Source: an uncultured Roseburia sp. (lineage in GTDB: Bacteria; Bacillota; Clostridia; Lachnospirales; Lachnospiraceae). Taken from it: a DNA stretch of 64,000 nucleotides. The stretch is from NCBI GenBank assembly GCA_947644305.1, contig CANRYS010000013.1, forward strand, positions 46,793-110,792, written 5' to 3'. Below, piece by piece: positions 1 through 7,971 of this stretch. Made by a program: the position numbers and the translations under genes. Position 1 is the first letter of the stretch, and every line of letters begins with the position of its first letter. The notes under the pieces are model-generated. The model was not told the origin of the DNA, did not search any database, and saw nothing but the letters and a program-made list of their open reading frames with translations.

Positions 1-1
1 G

Positions 2-1720
2 GCGACCAATATCCCACCCCATAATCCAGGGGAGGTGATCGATGCGGTCATCGCCTGTATGGACCGTCCGGGCATTTCTATTCAGAAACTGATGGATTAT
101 GTGCCGGCGCCGGATTTCCCCACGGGAGGCATAATTACCAATACTGCGGAGCTGTCTTCGATCTATGAGACCGGAGAGGGCCGGATCAAGCTGCGTGCCA
201 GAACGGAGATCGAAAAGGGCGACAATGGGCGGACCAATATCGTGATCACAGAGATTCCATATACGGTATCCGGCAATAAAACCAAACTGGTGGAGACACT
301 TTCCTCTCTTGTCAAGGACAAGGTATTCGATGAGATTTATGATGTCAGGGATGAGTCCTCCAAAGAGGGAATCCGCATTGTGATCGAGGTGAAAAAGGAC
401 CGTGACATCGAAAATTTATTAAACGGCCTGTATAAGAAGACACAGATGGAGGATACCTACGGCGTCAATCTGCTGGCGATCTCCAGCGGCCAGCCTAAAT
501 TATTCAATCTGAAATCTATGATCGAGGAGTTTATCCTGTTTCAGGAGGACTTATATACCAGAGAGTATCGTTTCCTGTTAGAGAAGGCAAAAAAACGCCT
601 GGAGATCGTCGAGGGGCTAATGAAGGCCACAGACGTCATAGACTTGATCATTGAGATTCTCCGGGGCAGTTCTTCTGTAAAGCAGGCAAAGGCATGCCTG
701 ATCGAAGGAATCACAAAGGATATTCAATTTAAAAGTGCGGCTTCCGAAAAGCAGGCGGCAACGCTTTTATTTACGGAAGTGCAGGCGGATGCCATCCTTG
801 CTATGCCGCTGAGCAAGCTGATCGGCCTGGAGATTCTAAAGCTTCACGAGGAAAATGAATCTCTGCTGGCAAACATTGAACAGTATGAGAAAGTGTTGGG
901 GAACACGAAAGAACTTTACAAGGTTATCAAGACAAGGCTGCGGGAATTTAAGAAAGCTTTTGGAAGACCGCGCCGTACAGAACTTCTCGATGTGGTGGCA
1001 AAGGCCTATGTAGAGGAGATCAAGATCGAGGATATCTATGTGTGCATCGACCGCTTTGGATACACCAAATCCATGGATGAAGGGGCATTTTCCAGGGCGT
1101 CGGAGGAGGCGAAGGGAGAGTATCCTCATATTATAAAAATGAAAAACACGGACAAGCTGTGCCTGTTTACCAATCAGGGAAATATGCACCAGATCAAGGC
1201 AGAGAAGATTCCCCGGTGTAAGATGAAGGACAAAGGAACTCTGGTGCACAGCCTGTGCAGGATGTCCAATGATGAAGATGCCCTTTTGTATATTTCTTTT
1301 GAGGATCTGTTTGAGTCCATGCTTTTCTTTGCCACGGGAAGCGGTTATGTGAAGCTGGTGTCCGGCGCCGAATTTGAGACCAACCGCCTTCAGGTGGCGG
1401 CAACTAAGCTAGATCCAGAAGACAAGGTGACAGGGGTGATCTCGCTGTCCGCTACGGATGTGTTAGAAGGGAATAAAAAAGTAATTCTGCTCACCGGGAA
1501 CGGTTTATCTCTGGGATTTCCTTTGAGTGAGGTCAGTGAATTTAAGAAAACCAGTCGGGGAGTAAAAGGAATTGCATTGGACAAGGGCGACAGTCTCGTG
1601 TTTTCTACGATTGTAGATGTAAATACAGAGACCTTTGAGTACGATGGCAAAACCCTGAATGCCAAGAAGGTGAGAAACCGAAAGAGAGCGGCGAAGGGAC
1701 AGAGAGCGACATTGGAATAG
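2..1720 (+). CDS. Type IIA topoisomerase subunit A (ParC/GyrA-like), 5' truncated by window edge
   Basis: This is the C-terminal part (about 572 residues) of a DNA gyrase/topoisomerase IV A subunit, which cuts and rejoins DNA during supercoil control or decatenation. The frame is open from base 2, before the first possible start, and begins with the conserved stretch ATNIPPHNPGEVIDA that lies well inside these proteins, so the true start, including the catalytic tyrosine, is upstream. The segment then shows the PDFPTGG and ITEIPY blocks of the breakage-reunion core, a coiled-coil arm near residues 185-310, and a beta-pinwheel-like C-terminal domain. I see no QRRGGKG-type GyrA box and the total size would be modest, so ParC or a ParC-like subunit is more likely than GyrA. 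Confidence in the family is high; ParC versus GyrA is inference. Confidence 0.9.
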   Translation, partial: ATNIPPHNPGEVIDAVIACMDRPGISIQKLMDYVPAPDFPTGGIITNTAELSSIYETGEGRIKLRARTEIEKGDNGRTNIVITEIPYTVSGNKTKLVETLSSLVKDKVFDEIYDVRDESSKEGIRIVIEVKKDRDIENLLNGLYKKTQMEDTYGVNLLAISSGQPKLFNLKSMIEEFILFQEDLYTREYRFLLEKAKKRLEIVEGLMKATDVIDLIIEILRGSSSVKQAKACLIEGITKDIQFKSAASEKQAATLLFTEVQADAILAMPLSKLIGLEILKLHEENESLLANIEQYEKVLGNTKELYKVIKTRLREFKKAFGRPRRTELLDVVAKAYVEEIKIEDIYVCIDRFGYTKSMDEGAFSRASEEAKGEYPHIIKMKNTDKLCLFTNQGNMHQIKAEKIPRCKMKDKGTLVHSLCRMSNDEDALLYISFEDLFESMLFFATGSGYVKLVSGAEFETNRLQVAATKLDPEDKVTGVISLSATDVLEGNKKVILLTGNGLSLGFPLSEVSEFKKTSRGVKGIALDKGDSLVFSTIVDVNTETFEYDGKTLNAKKVRNRKRAAKGQRATLE

Positions 1721-1746
1721 GGAAATTAATGGATTTGACCACGTGT

Positions 1747-1795
1747 CTGAAAAGAAGCAAGAAAAAATTTTTGTTTTTTTCTTGCTTCTTTTCAG
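1747..1795 (+). terminator. Hairpin terminator after the topoisomerase gene
   Basis: A perfect 21-bp inverted repeat (1747-1767 with 1775-1795) follows the topoisomerase stop by 26 bases. The apex is A/T only, so the loop side supplies a T run; the tail after the stem is only weakly T-rich. Its right arm overlaps the next promoter. Confidence 0.7.
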
Positions 1796-1810
1796 ATTTA
1801 CTGGTATAAT
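1782..1810 (+). promoter_or_regulatory. Sigma-A promoter for the Panacea/membrane protein pair
   Basis: TTGCTT at 1782-1787, a 17-base spacer and an extended -10 (TGGTATAAT, hexamer 1805-1810). The -35 lies inside the right arm of the upstream terminator stem, so the terminator and promoter share DNA. Confidence 0.6.
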
Positions 1811-1813
1811 AGA

Positions 1814-1866
1814 ATAAAACATATGTTCTCTTTTTCTTGGTTCGGTTTTACACGATAAAACATATG
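1814..1866. repeat. Direct repeat ATAAAACATATG x2, candidate operator of the toxin-antitoxin pair
   Basis: Two exact 12-base copies at 1814-1825 and 1855-1866, 41 bases apart, each ending in the palindrome CATATG. They lie between the promoter and the first gene, where an autoregulated toxin-antitoxin operon would carry its operator. Operator function is inference. Confidence 0.45.
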
Positions 1867-1912
1867 ATTATATAAGTTATGTACTGATTTTGGTATGTTT
1901 GGAGGGATGAAC

Positions 1913-2335
1913 ATGTATAAAGCAATTGATTTGTCAAAGTATATTGTTTCTAAGTGTGTGCGGGATAATATTCCAATTAGTAATTTGCAGCTCCAAAAAA
2001 TTTTATATTACATTCAAAGAGAGTTTTTGAATCACAAGAGCCAGGCATTTTCTGATGATATTGAAGCATGGCAGTTTGGTCCTGTAGTACCCAATGTGTA
2101 TTATTTCTTTTGTGGTTTTGGCGCAATGCCGATTTTTAGGACGTATGATAATATCAGCGTGTGCGGGACTGATTTGTCAAAAGTAGATGCTATAGTGGAA
2201 GAGAAAAGAATATTAGATCCCTGGATTCTGGTAAGCGATACCCATAAACCAGAAGGTGCATGGGCAACAGTGTACAAAAATGGATCTGGAAATCATAAGG
2301 TAATTCCTTTACAACTCATTAAGGCGGTGGGGTAG
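1913..2335 (+). CDS. Panacea-domain (DUF4065) protein, probable antitoxin PanA/SocA-like
   Basis: About 140 residues with the hallmarks of the Panacea (DUF4065, GepA/SocA-like) domain: LQKILYYIQ near the N-terminus and AWQFGPVVPNVY in the centre. Panacea proteins act as antitoxins to many unrelated toxins, and SocA in Caulobacter is a proteolytic adaptor antitoxin. GGAGGG at 1901-1906 is correctly spaced for ATG 1913, so I prefer that start to 1895 or 1907. The stop overlaps the region where the next gene starts (TAGTGATG), which implies translational coupling to the membrane protein downstream. Antitoxin function is inferred from the domain and the pairing. Confidence 0.8.
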   Translation: MYKAIDLSKYIVSKCVRDNIPISNLQLQKILYYIQREFLNHKSQAFSDDIEAWQFGPVVPNVYYFFCGFGAMPIFRTYDNISVCGTDLSKVDAIVEEKRILDPWILVSDTHKPEGAWATVYKNGSGNHKVIPLQLIKAVG

Positions 2336-2337
2336 TG

Positions 2338-3189
2338 ATGGATACACACAGAGAGAAAAAATTAAGAAGAGAGTTTTGTGATATTTTGTTTGAACTTTCA
2401 AAATCACAAGAATTATTTCAGGATGTTCATATTCGGGTTAGCATATATAAACGTTTGGAAAATCTTTATGGTTCAACCAAACCAAATGAATCCTTTAGAC
2501 ATTTTTATTCTGATATTTTTTCTGTGCTGACGCAGATACAACAGGATTCGTCTCTGGGAGATATTAATATACTTGGGCAAAATCTGGATATAATCAGAAA
2601 TGGATATAAGCCACAAAATAAAGATGATAATGGAAGAATTATAGATGTAAGTGATTCGATCAAAAAGCTATATGACCATGTGAATCTAGATATTGCAAGA
2701 ATTTTATATTCGGATGCGGCAGATCGCAGGATTTTAGGTGAAGAATCTATCGTTGAACTACAGACAAAAGTCAACGAGATCAGCTATGGTATCAAAGAGG
2801 CGAAAGAATTACAGACTATTACAGAAGACAAAATACAAAACCAACAAAAAGAATATATTGCTATTTTGGGGATTTTTTCTTCTGTGGTACTTACTTTTAC
2901 TGCTGGTATAGCATTTTCGACTTCAGTATTAAACAATATTGCTGCAGCTAGTATCTATAGGACTGTTTTGATTTCGCTGATTATTGGAATTGTGCTCATT
3001 AATGTTATTTTTGGGTTATTGTTTTATATTAATAAGTTGATCTGTAATGAGGAAAAAATAAAACCGCTTATTATTTCTAATATGATTCTTTTATTTATGA
3101 TATTATGCACAATAGTTGCCTGGTACTTTGGAAGCGTAGAGACAAGAAATCATAGAGTCTTTGTCAATGAAATAAGTTGGATGGTTTGA
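2338..3189 (+). CDS. Membrane protein coupled to Panacea antitoxin, candidate toxin PanT
   Basis: A 283-residue protein that I cannot assign by motif. The first ~170 residues are soluble, helical and charged, with a coiled-coil-like stretch around 145-172. Three hydrophobic segments follow at roughly 175-198, 208-232 and 244-266, and the C-terminus is short. ATG 2338 lies three bases after the antitoxin stop; a GTG at 2335 overlaps that stop. Known Panacea partners include membrane-disrupting toxins, so a membrane-acting toxin is the natural reading of this two-gene unit. A hairpin with a T8 tail ends the unit before flgM. Both genes are more AT-rich than their flanks, which suggests acquisition. 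The toxin role is inference. Confidence 0.65.
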   Translation: MDTHREKKLRREFCDILFELSKSQELFQDVHIRVSIYKRLENLYGSTKPNESFRHFYSDIFSVLTQIQQDSSLGDINILGQNLDIIRNGYKPQNKDDNGRIIDVSDSIKKLYDHVNLDIARILYSDAADRRILGEESIVELQTKVNEISYGIKEAKELQTITEDKIQNQQKEYIAILGIFSSVVLTFTAGIAFSTSVLNNIAAASIYRTVLISLIIGIVLINVIFGLLFYINKLICNEEKIKPLIISNMILLFMILCTIVAWYFGSVETRNHRVFVNEISWMV

Positions 3190-3206
3190 ATCTGTTTCAA
3201 TACAAA

Positions 3207-3268
3207 TTATCTCAAACAACTGGACCGCTTATATTGTTTGGTGTGGCTGTATGAGATAAATTTTTTTT
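3207..3268 (+). terminator. Intrinsic terminator after the Panacea pair
   Basis: TTATCTCA (3207-3214) pairs with TGAGATAA (3252-3259), with inner AAACAA/TTGTTT pairing, followed at once by eight T residues (3261-3268). It separates the pair from the flagellar operon. Confidence 0.7.
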
Positions 3269-3273
3269 AAGGG

Positions 3274-3301
3274 TTAAGGTGTTCCTGTAATCGTCCGATA
3301 C
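3274..3301 (+). promoter_or_regulatory. Sigma-28 (FliA/SigD) type promoter of flgM
   Basis: TTAAG at 3274-3278, about 15 bases, then TCCGATAC at 3294-3301. This matches the TAAA-N15-GCCGATAA pattern of flagellar class-3 promoters and closely resembles the two flagellin promoters in this window. Confidence 0.7.
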
Positions 3302-3345
3302 ATATTGTAAGAAACGTTAAAAGATTTATTTAGGTGGTGAAGAGT

Positions 3346-3615
3346 ATGAGAATTGACGCATATATGCAGGTAAATCAGCTCTATAAGGCAGGTAAACCGA
3401 GATCTTCTGCGAAATCTTCCAGGTTGGATTCGACAGACAGTTTGGAGATATCCAGCATCGGAAAAGATTATCAGGTCGCCAGAAAAGCTGTGTCGGAACA
3501 TTCTGATATAAGGGAAGAAAAGGTTCAGGATATTATGGACCGGATGAAAGCTGGAACCTACAATGTATCCATAGAGGATGTGGCAGACAAGCTTGCGGAC
3601 CGTCTGCTTGGATAA
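3346..3615 (+). CDS. flgM: Anti-sigma-28 factor FlgM
   Basis: An 89-residue FlgM. In this family the protein binds FliA/SigD and holds it inactive until the hook-basal body is complete and FlgM is exported. The sequence shows the disordered N-terminal half and the conserved sigma-binding C-terminus (IREEKVQDIMDRMKAGTYNV followed by ADKLADRLLG). ATG 3346 sits 6-8 bases after AGGTGG; a GTG at 3334 is in frame but has no site of its own. It is the first gene of the flgM-flgN-flgK-flgK-flgL run and has its own sigma-28 type promoter, so the anti-sigma factor is under the control of the factor it inhibits. Confidence 0.9.
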   Translation: MRIDAYMQVNQLYKAGKPRSSAKSSRLDSTDSLEISSIGKDYQVARKAVSEHSDIREEKVQDIMDRMKAGTYNVSIEDVADKLADRLLG

Positions 3616-3633
3616 CGAACGGGAGGTTTTCCT

Positions 3634-4149
3634 TTGGCGAGCTTAATAGAAGAATTGATTGGAACTCTTGACCGGGAAGAAAAGATTTATGCCAATCTGA
3701 TACCGGTTCAGGAAGAGAAGATAAGGGCGATTGTGGCGAATGATCTGGAGGCTATGGGGCGTCTGTCTGGTGAGGAGCAGAAGATGATGGACGAAGTCGG
3801 AAATCTCGAGGCCAAGCGGATACGAGTGACAGAAGACATCGCTACTGTTCTGGGAAAGACTTCGGGGGATATGAATTTGGAGCAGATCATCCGAGCTCTT
3901 GGCAAACAGCCCGATGAACAAAAGAAATTACAGCGCCTGCATGACAAGCTGAGACGGACCATGGCGCGGCTGCAGGAACTGAATACTCAGAATAAAGAGT
4001 TATTAACGCAGGCATTAGAAATGGTAGAATATAATATGAATGTGATAAGAAGTACACGGATGTCTTCGGGAAGCAGTAATTATTCAAGTGACGCTGCACA
4101 GGTGGATATGCCCGCCTATGGAGCAGGGAGCTTTGATGCGAAGCAGTGA
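3634..4149 (+). CDS. flgN: Flagellar export chaperone FlgN
   Basis: A 171-residue, almost entirely helical protein with the FlgN-family pattern: paired long helices over residues 1-135 and a low-complexity Ser/Gly-rich tail. FlgN binds the hook-filament junction proteins FlgK and FlgL in the cytoplasm and delivers them to the flagellar export gate. Those clients are encoded directly downstream. The start is TTG 3634 with GGGAGG at 3621-3626. The 114-base gap to flgK shows no clear terminator. Confidence 0.85.
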   Translation: MASLIEELIGTLDREEKIYANLIPVQEEKIRAIVANDLEAMGRLSGEEQKMMDEVGNLEAKRIRVTEDIATVLGKTSGDMNLEQIIRALGKQPDEQKKLQRLHDKLRRTMARLQELNTQNKELLTQALEMVEYNMNVIRSTRMSSGSSNYSSDAAQVDMPAYGAGSFDAKQ

Positions 4150-4263
4150 TAGATCGTTTGCAGCATCAAAGATTCCCTGCGGCAGATGTATCGCTGGGTG
4201 CCCACATTTGTGTGCTTCTTTTATTTTGTAAATAAATTATAGTTGGAAAAGAGGAAAGATCGT

Positions 4264-6045
4264 ATGGGAAATCTATTTGCGAGTTTTAATACGGGTGTCT
4301 CTGGACTGCATTCGGCTCAGACATCCATGAATACAGCGGGCCACAACCTTGCGAATGCGACTACGCCAGGGCATACAAGACAGCAGGCTGTTGTGACAGA
4401 TGCGTTTTATTCGTCCAGGTATGGGGCGTACTCCAACAAGATACAGGTTGGTCTCGGAACGAACGTAGTAAAGATTCGACAGATACGCAACACATTTTTG
4501 GATGATCAATACCGGCTTCAGGTAGGGCGCCAGAGTTTTTATGAGGCGCAGTATGATGCGGTAATGGAGATGGAGGAGCTGTTTGGAGAGCTGGAAGCAC
4601 AGGAGTTTCTTACCTCTATGACAGATTTGTGGAATGCAGTGCAGGAGTTGGCAAAAACACCTAATGATATTACCTGCCGTTCTGAATTGGTCTCTCAGGC
4701 GGCTCAGTTTACAGAGCGCGCGCAGGTCTTGCAGCAACAATTAAACGAATATCAGAAAAATATGAACGCTGAGGTGCAGAATCAGGTAGATGCGATCAAC
4801 GATATCGTGTCTCAGATCCGGGATTATAATATGTTGATCCGTAAGTATGAGGCGACGGGAGAAAGTGCTAATGATTATCGTGATGCCAGAAATCTTCTTT
4901 TGGATCAGCTCGGCTCGATTATAACATTTAAGCCGATCGAAGAGAAAGACGGTACAATATCTATCTATACAGAAGGATCTTACCTGCTGGAAGGAAATCA
5001 TCAGTATCGGTTGACTACAGCGTATGAAAGTTCCACTTCCAAACTGCTTAAGCCAGTATGGGAGACCGGTGAGGATTACTTTTTCCGTGGAGAACTGGCA
5101 TACTCTCCTGAGACCAATACCGATGTGGGATCCCTCAGAGGACTTTTGGTGGCAAGAGGAAATCATGCCGCAGACTTTAGAGATTTGCCTGTGAAACCGG
5201 TGGAAGAAGACTTCATGGATGAATTTGGGACACTGGATGAAAGAGCATGGTTTAATGCCAATGAGAAATATAAAAAAGATGTAGAAGCGTATAATGAGTA
5301 TGTTGAACCTTCTATTGTGATGAAGGTTCAGGCGGAGTTTGACCAGCTTGTCAGAGGCGTTGCTATGATGATGAATGACACGCTCTGTCCGAACAAAGAA
5401 CTGGAGCTGGCAGACGGGACGAAGATCAAGGTGCTGGATACCGATAAGGCTCCGATCGGTGACGATGCGAACGAGACGGTGGGAACAGAGCTTTTTATCC
5501 GACGGAAAACGCCACGGTACACCGAAAAGACGGTGGAAGTCCTGAACGAAGACGGAACCACCAGTAGCATTAAGGTTTATCAATATAATGAAGAGGATGT
5601 TGAGGATCGTTACACCTTATATACCATCGATCAATTGGAGGTGAATCCAGAGCTTTTAAGGGATCCGTCTAAACTCCCATTGACAGCAAATCCGAATTCT
5701 GGTTTTGCGGATGGATTTACGCAGTTTATCTGTGCTGATCTGGCGGAAAAGTGGCAGAAAGATTTTTCTACGCTGGATCCCAATTCCATGACTACCTATA
5801 ATTTTGCTGGATATTATGGAGCTCTGATAGGACAATTTTCTACCGATGGAAATGTGTGGATGGGAATTATAGAGAATCAGATCATCACAGTAAATTCCAT
5901 AGAGGGTGAGAGACAGAATGTGATGGGAGTAGCCACTGACGAGGAACTGTCAGATTTGATCAAATTTCAGAAATGCTTTGACGCATCATCGAGATATATC
6001 ACCGTTGTCGACGAGATGATCGAGCATCTGATAACCAGCTTATAG
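4264..6045 (+). CDS. flgK: Flagellar hook-associated protein FlgK (copy 1)
   Basis: A 593-residue FlgK, the first hook-filament junction protein. The N-terminus (FNTGVSGLHSAQTSMNTAGHNLANATTPGHTRQ) is the flagellar rod/hook signature and the C-terminus ends with the helical SRYITVVDEMIEHLITSL D0 segment. ATG 4264 follows GAGGAAAG; the TTG at 4243 adds seven residues without a site. A second flgK-like gene starts 16 bases after the stop. The central region differs strongly from that second copy, so this is a diverged paralogue pair rather than a recent duplication. Confidence 0.92.
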   Translation: MGNLFASFNTGVSGLHSAQTSMNTAGHNLANATTPGHTRQQAVVTDAFYSSRYGAYSNKIQVGLGTNVVKIRQIRNTFLDDQYRLQVGRQSFYEAQYDAVMEMEELFGELEAQEFLTSMTDLWNAVQELAKTPNDITCRSELVSQAAQFTERAQVLQQQLNEYQKNMNAEVQNQVDAINDIVSQIRDYNMLIRKYEATGESANDYRDARNLLLDQLGSIITFKPIEEKDGTISIYTEGSYLLEGNHQYRLTTAYESSTSKLLKPVWETGEDYFFRGELAYSPETNTDVGSLRGLLVARGNHAADFRDLPVKPVEEDFMDEFGTLDERAWFNANEKYKKDVEAYNEYVEPSIVMKVQAEFDQLVRGVAMMMNDTLCPNKELELADGTKIKVLDTDKAPIGDDANETVGTELFIRRKTPRYTEKTVEVLNEDGTTSSIKVYQYNEEDVEDRYTLYTIDQLEVNPELLRDPSKLPLTANPNSGFADGFTQFICADLAEKWQKDFSTLDPNSMTTYNFAGYYGALIGQFSTDGNVWMGIIENQIITVNSIEGERQNVMGVATDEELSDLIKFQKCFDASSRYITVVDEMIEHLITSL

Positions 6046-6061
6046 GAATGGAGGAGAAGAA

Positions 6062-7924
6062 ATGTCTACATTTCAGGGATTAGAAATCGCAAAATCAGGA
6101 ATGCTTACCTATAACGCATGTATGCAGACAGCAGCACATAACCTCGCTAATGTGGGAACGAGAGGGTATTCCAGACAGGTAGTAAAAACAAGTGCCCAGA
6201 TTCGAAATGTAAGTTCTATTAAAGTAATAGGAGCCGGCGCCTATGTGCAGGAAGTGGTGCGGGAACACAACAATTACTACGATATCAAGTATAGAAAAGA
6301 AAACGCAACTTATAATAAATATGGTACGCATTCTTATTATCTGAAGCATGTCCAGACGTATATATATGCAAAAAATGAAGAGGATGGCGGGATCACTACA
6401 GCCTTTGATCAATTTTGCAAAACTCTTACGGGATCTGTGGGGGATGGTGGCGATGCCACAAAGAGAAAAGAAATTACGACCGTTGCTGATACATTGACCT
6501 CTTTTATACAGAGTACCGCTTCGGACCTTCGGGATCTCCAGGAGGAAGCCAATGAAGAGATCAAAAGTTGCGTGGATCAGATCAACGCTCTTGCACAAAA
6601 GATTGCAGCGGTAACGAAACAGATCAATACCCTCGAAGCATACGGGAATCCAGCAAATGACCTCCGGGATCAGAGAGAGGTACTGATCGATGAACTTTCA
6701 GAGTACTGCAATGTGAAAGTAGTGGAGGAAGAACCGGCAAACGGTGTCGGACTGCCCCAGTTTTATCTTTATGTCAATGGCGGCATTCTCCTGGATACCT
6801 ACCGTGTCAATGAATTAAAGGTGACGGAGATGGACACGACAAAAGCCATCAATGACATATCTGGTCTTTATAAAGTATCATGGGCAGACGGGTCTCCCTT
6901 TAATGAATATAGTTCTGACTTGGGCGGAAAGCTGCAGGGACTTTACGAAGTCAGAGATGGTAATAATTCGACGACGTTATCAGGAACGATAGCAGGTATC
7001 GAAAATAATAAAGATGGCAATATCGTTGTAACAATGAGTGGCGCCAATATTAATGACGTAAATCTGTTAAATATACCGGCACAGGATGGGGAGATCACGA
7101 TAAATAACAGCGCATACAGTTATGATACATTTGAGGTGCAGGTATCGGACAGCGGTGAATTTACATATAAATTCACACTTAAGCAAAACATGAGTGTGGA
7201 TGATGCGAAAGCGCTGCAGCATGCGGTGAATGTTCAGGCAGACGTTGTGGTTGGTGACAATGTGGCTTATAAAGGAGTTCCCTATTATATGGCCCAGCTC
7301 AATGAATTTGTGAGGACTTACTCTCAAAAATTCAATGATACTCACAAGGGCGGTTATGATGACTACGAGAATCAGGGCATCGATTTCTTCAACGCCAAAG
7401 TACCGGCGGACGGTGCCAATTATATATTTACTTCCAAAGGCGAGGGCGGGCATGACGCTTCCTTTACCTCCCTGGCAAAAAAAGAAGAAAATGGAAGCTA
7501 TACGGGAAGTTATTACTATATGACAGCGCTAAATATCTGTGTGACAGATGCTGTGCTGAAAGATCCCAAACTCCTTGCTTTTAATGGAATGCAGGAGGGT
7601 GGAAAATCCGAAGGTCTAAATCTCAAAAAGCTTGCGGACTTAAAAGATGATTCCAAGATGTTTCTTCATGGAGCGCCGGATTCTTTCTTGCAGTCTATGA
7701 CGGCAGATGTGGGAGTGGACTGTAAAAAGGCACTGACCATGGAAGAGAACCAGTTGAATATACGTGATGCAGTGGATATTCAAAGGCAGGCAGTATCTGG
7801 CCCCGACGAGGATGAGGAGACGGAAGCTCTGCTTACCTTCCAGAAAATGTTGTTTAACCAGTATAAAGTACTTTCAGTGATGAATGAAGTGCTTGACAAA
7901 CTGATCAATCAAATGGCAGTATAA
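6062..7924 (+). CDS. flgK: Second FlgK-family hook-associated protein (copy 2)
   Basis: A 620-residue FlgK-type protein. It has the same N-terminal logic as the first copy (FQGLEIAKSGMLTYNACMQTAAHNLANVGTRGYSRQ) and a C-terminal helix ending in VMNEVLDKLINQMAV. The middle, about residues 230-470, is an insertion-rich variable domain that does not resemble copy 1. GGAGGAG precedes ATG 6062. Most flagella need only one FlgK, so the two proteins may form a mixed junction, be used alternately, or one may be specialised. The gene is intact, with no frameshift, and sits between flgK copy 1 and flgL in one operon. Confidence 0.85.
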   Translation: MSTFQGLEIAKSGMLTYNACMQTAAHNLANVGTRGYSRQVVKTSAQIRNVSSIKVIGAGAYVQEVVREHNNYYDIKYRKENATYNKYGTHSYYLKHVQTYIYAKNEEDGGITTAFDQFCKTLTGSVGDGGDATKRKEITTVADTLTSFIQSTASDLRDLQEEANEEIKSCVDQINALAQKIAAVTKQINTLEAYGNPANDLRDQREVLIDELSEYCNVKVVEEEPANGVGLPQFYLYVNGGILLDTYRVNELKVTEMDTTKAINDISGLYKVSWADGSPFNEYSSDLGGKLQGLYEVRDGNNSTTLSGTIAGIENNKDGNIVVTMSGANINDVNLLNIPAQDGEITINNSAYSYDTFEVQVSDSGEFTYKFTLKQNMSVDDAKALQHAVNVQADVVVGDNVAYKGVPYYMAQLNEFVRTYSQKFNDTHKGGYDDYENQGIDFFNAKVPADGANYIFTSKGEGGHDASFTSLAKKEENGSYTGSYYYMTALNICVTDAVLKDPKLLAFNGMQEGGKSEGLNLKKLADLKDDSKMFLHGAPDSFLQSMTADVGVDCKKALTMEENQLNIRDAVDIQRQAVSGPDEDEETEALLTFQKMLFNQYKVLSVMNEVLDKLINQMAV

Positions 7925-7971
7925 AAGATCTGCCACACATCATATCAAATAAAAAAGGACGTGGATGATTT

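Noticed and set aside
1895..1912. Longer N-terminus of the Panacea protein from ATG 1895
   Set aside because: It would place the GGAGGG ribosome binding site inside the coding region; ATG 1913 is correctly spaced.
4741..5583. 280-codon minus-strand frame antisense to flgK
   Set aside because: Antisense shadow of a clear FlgK coding frame; no ribosome binding site and no domain.
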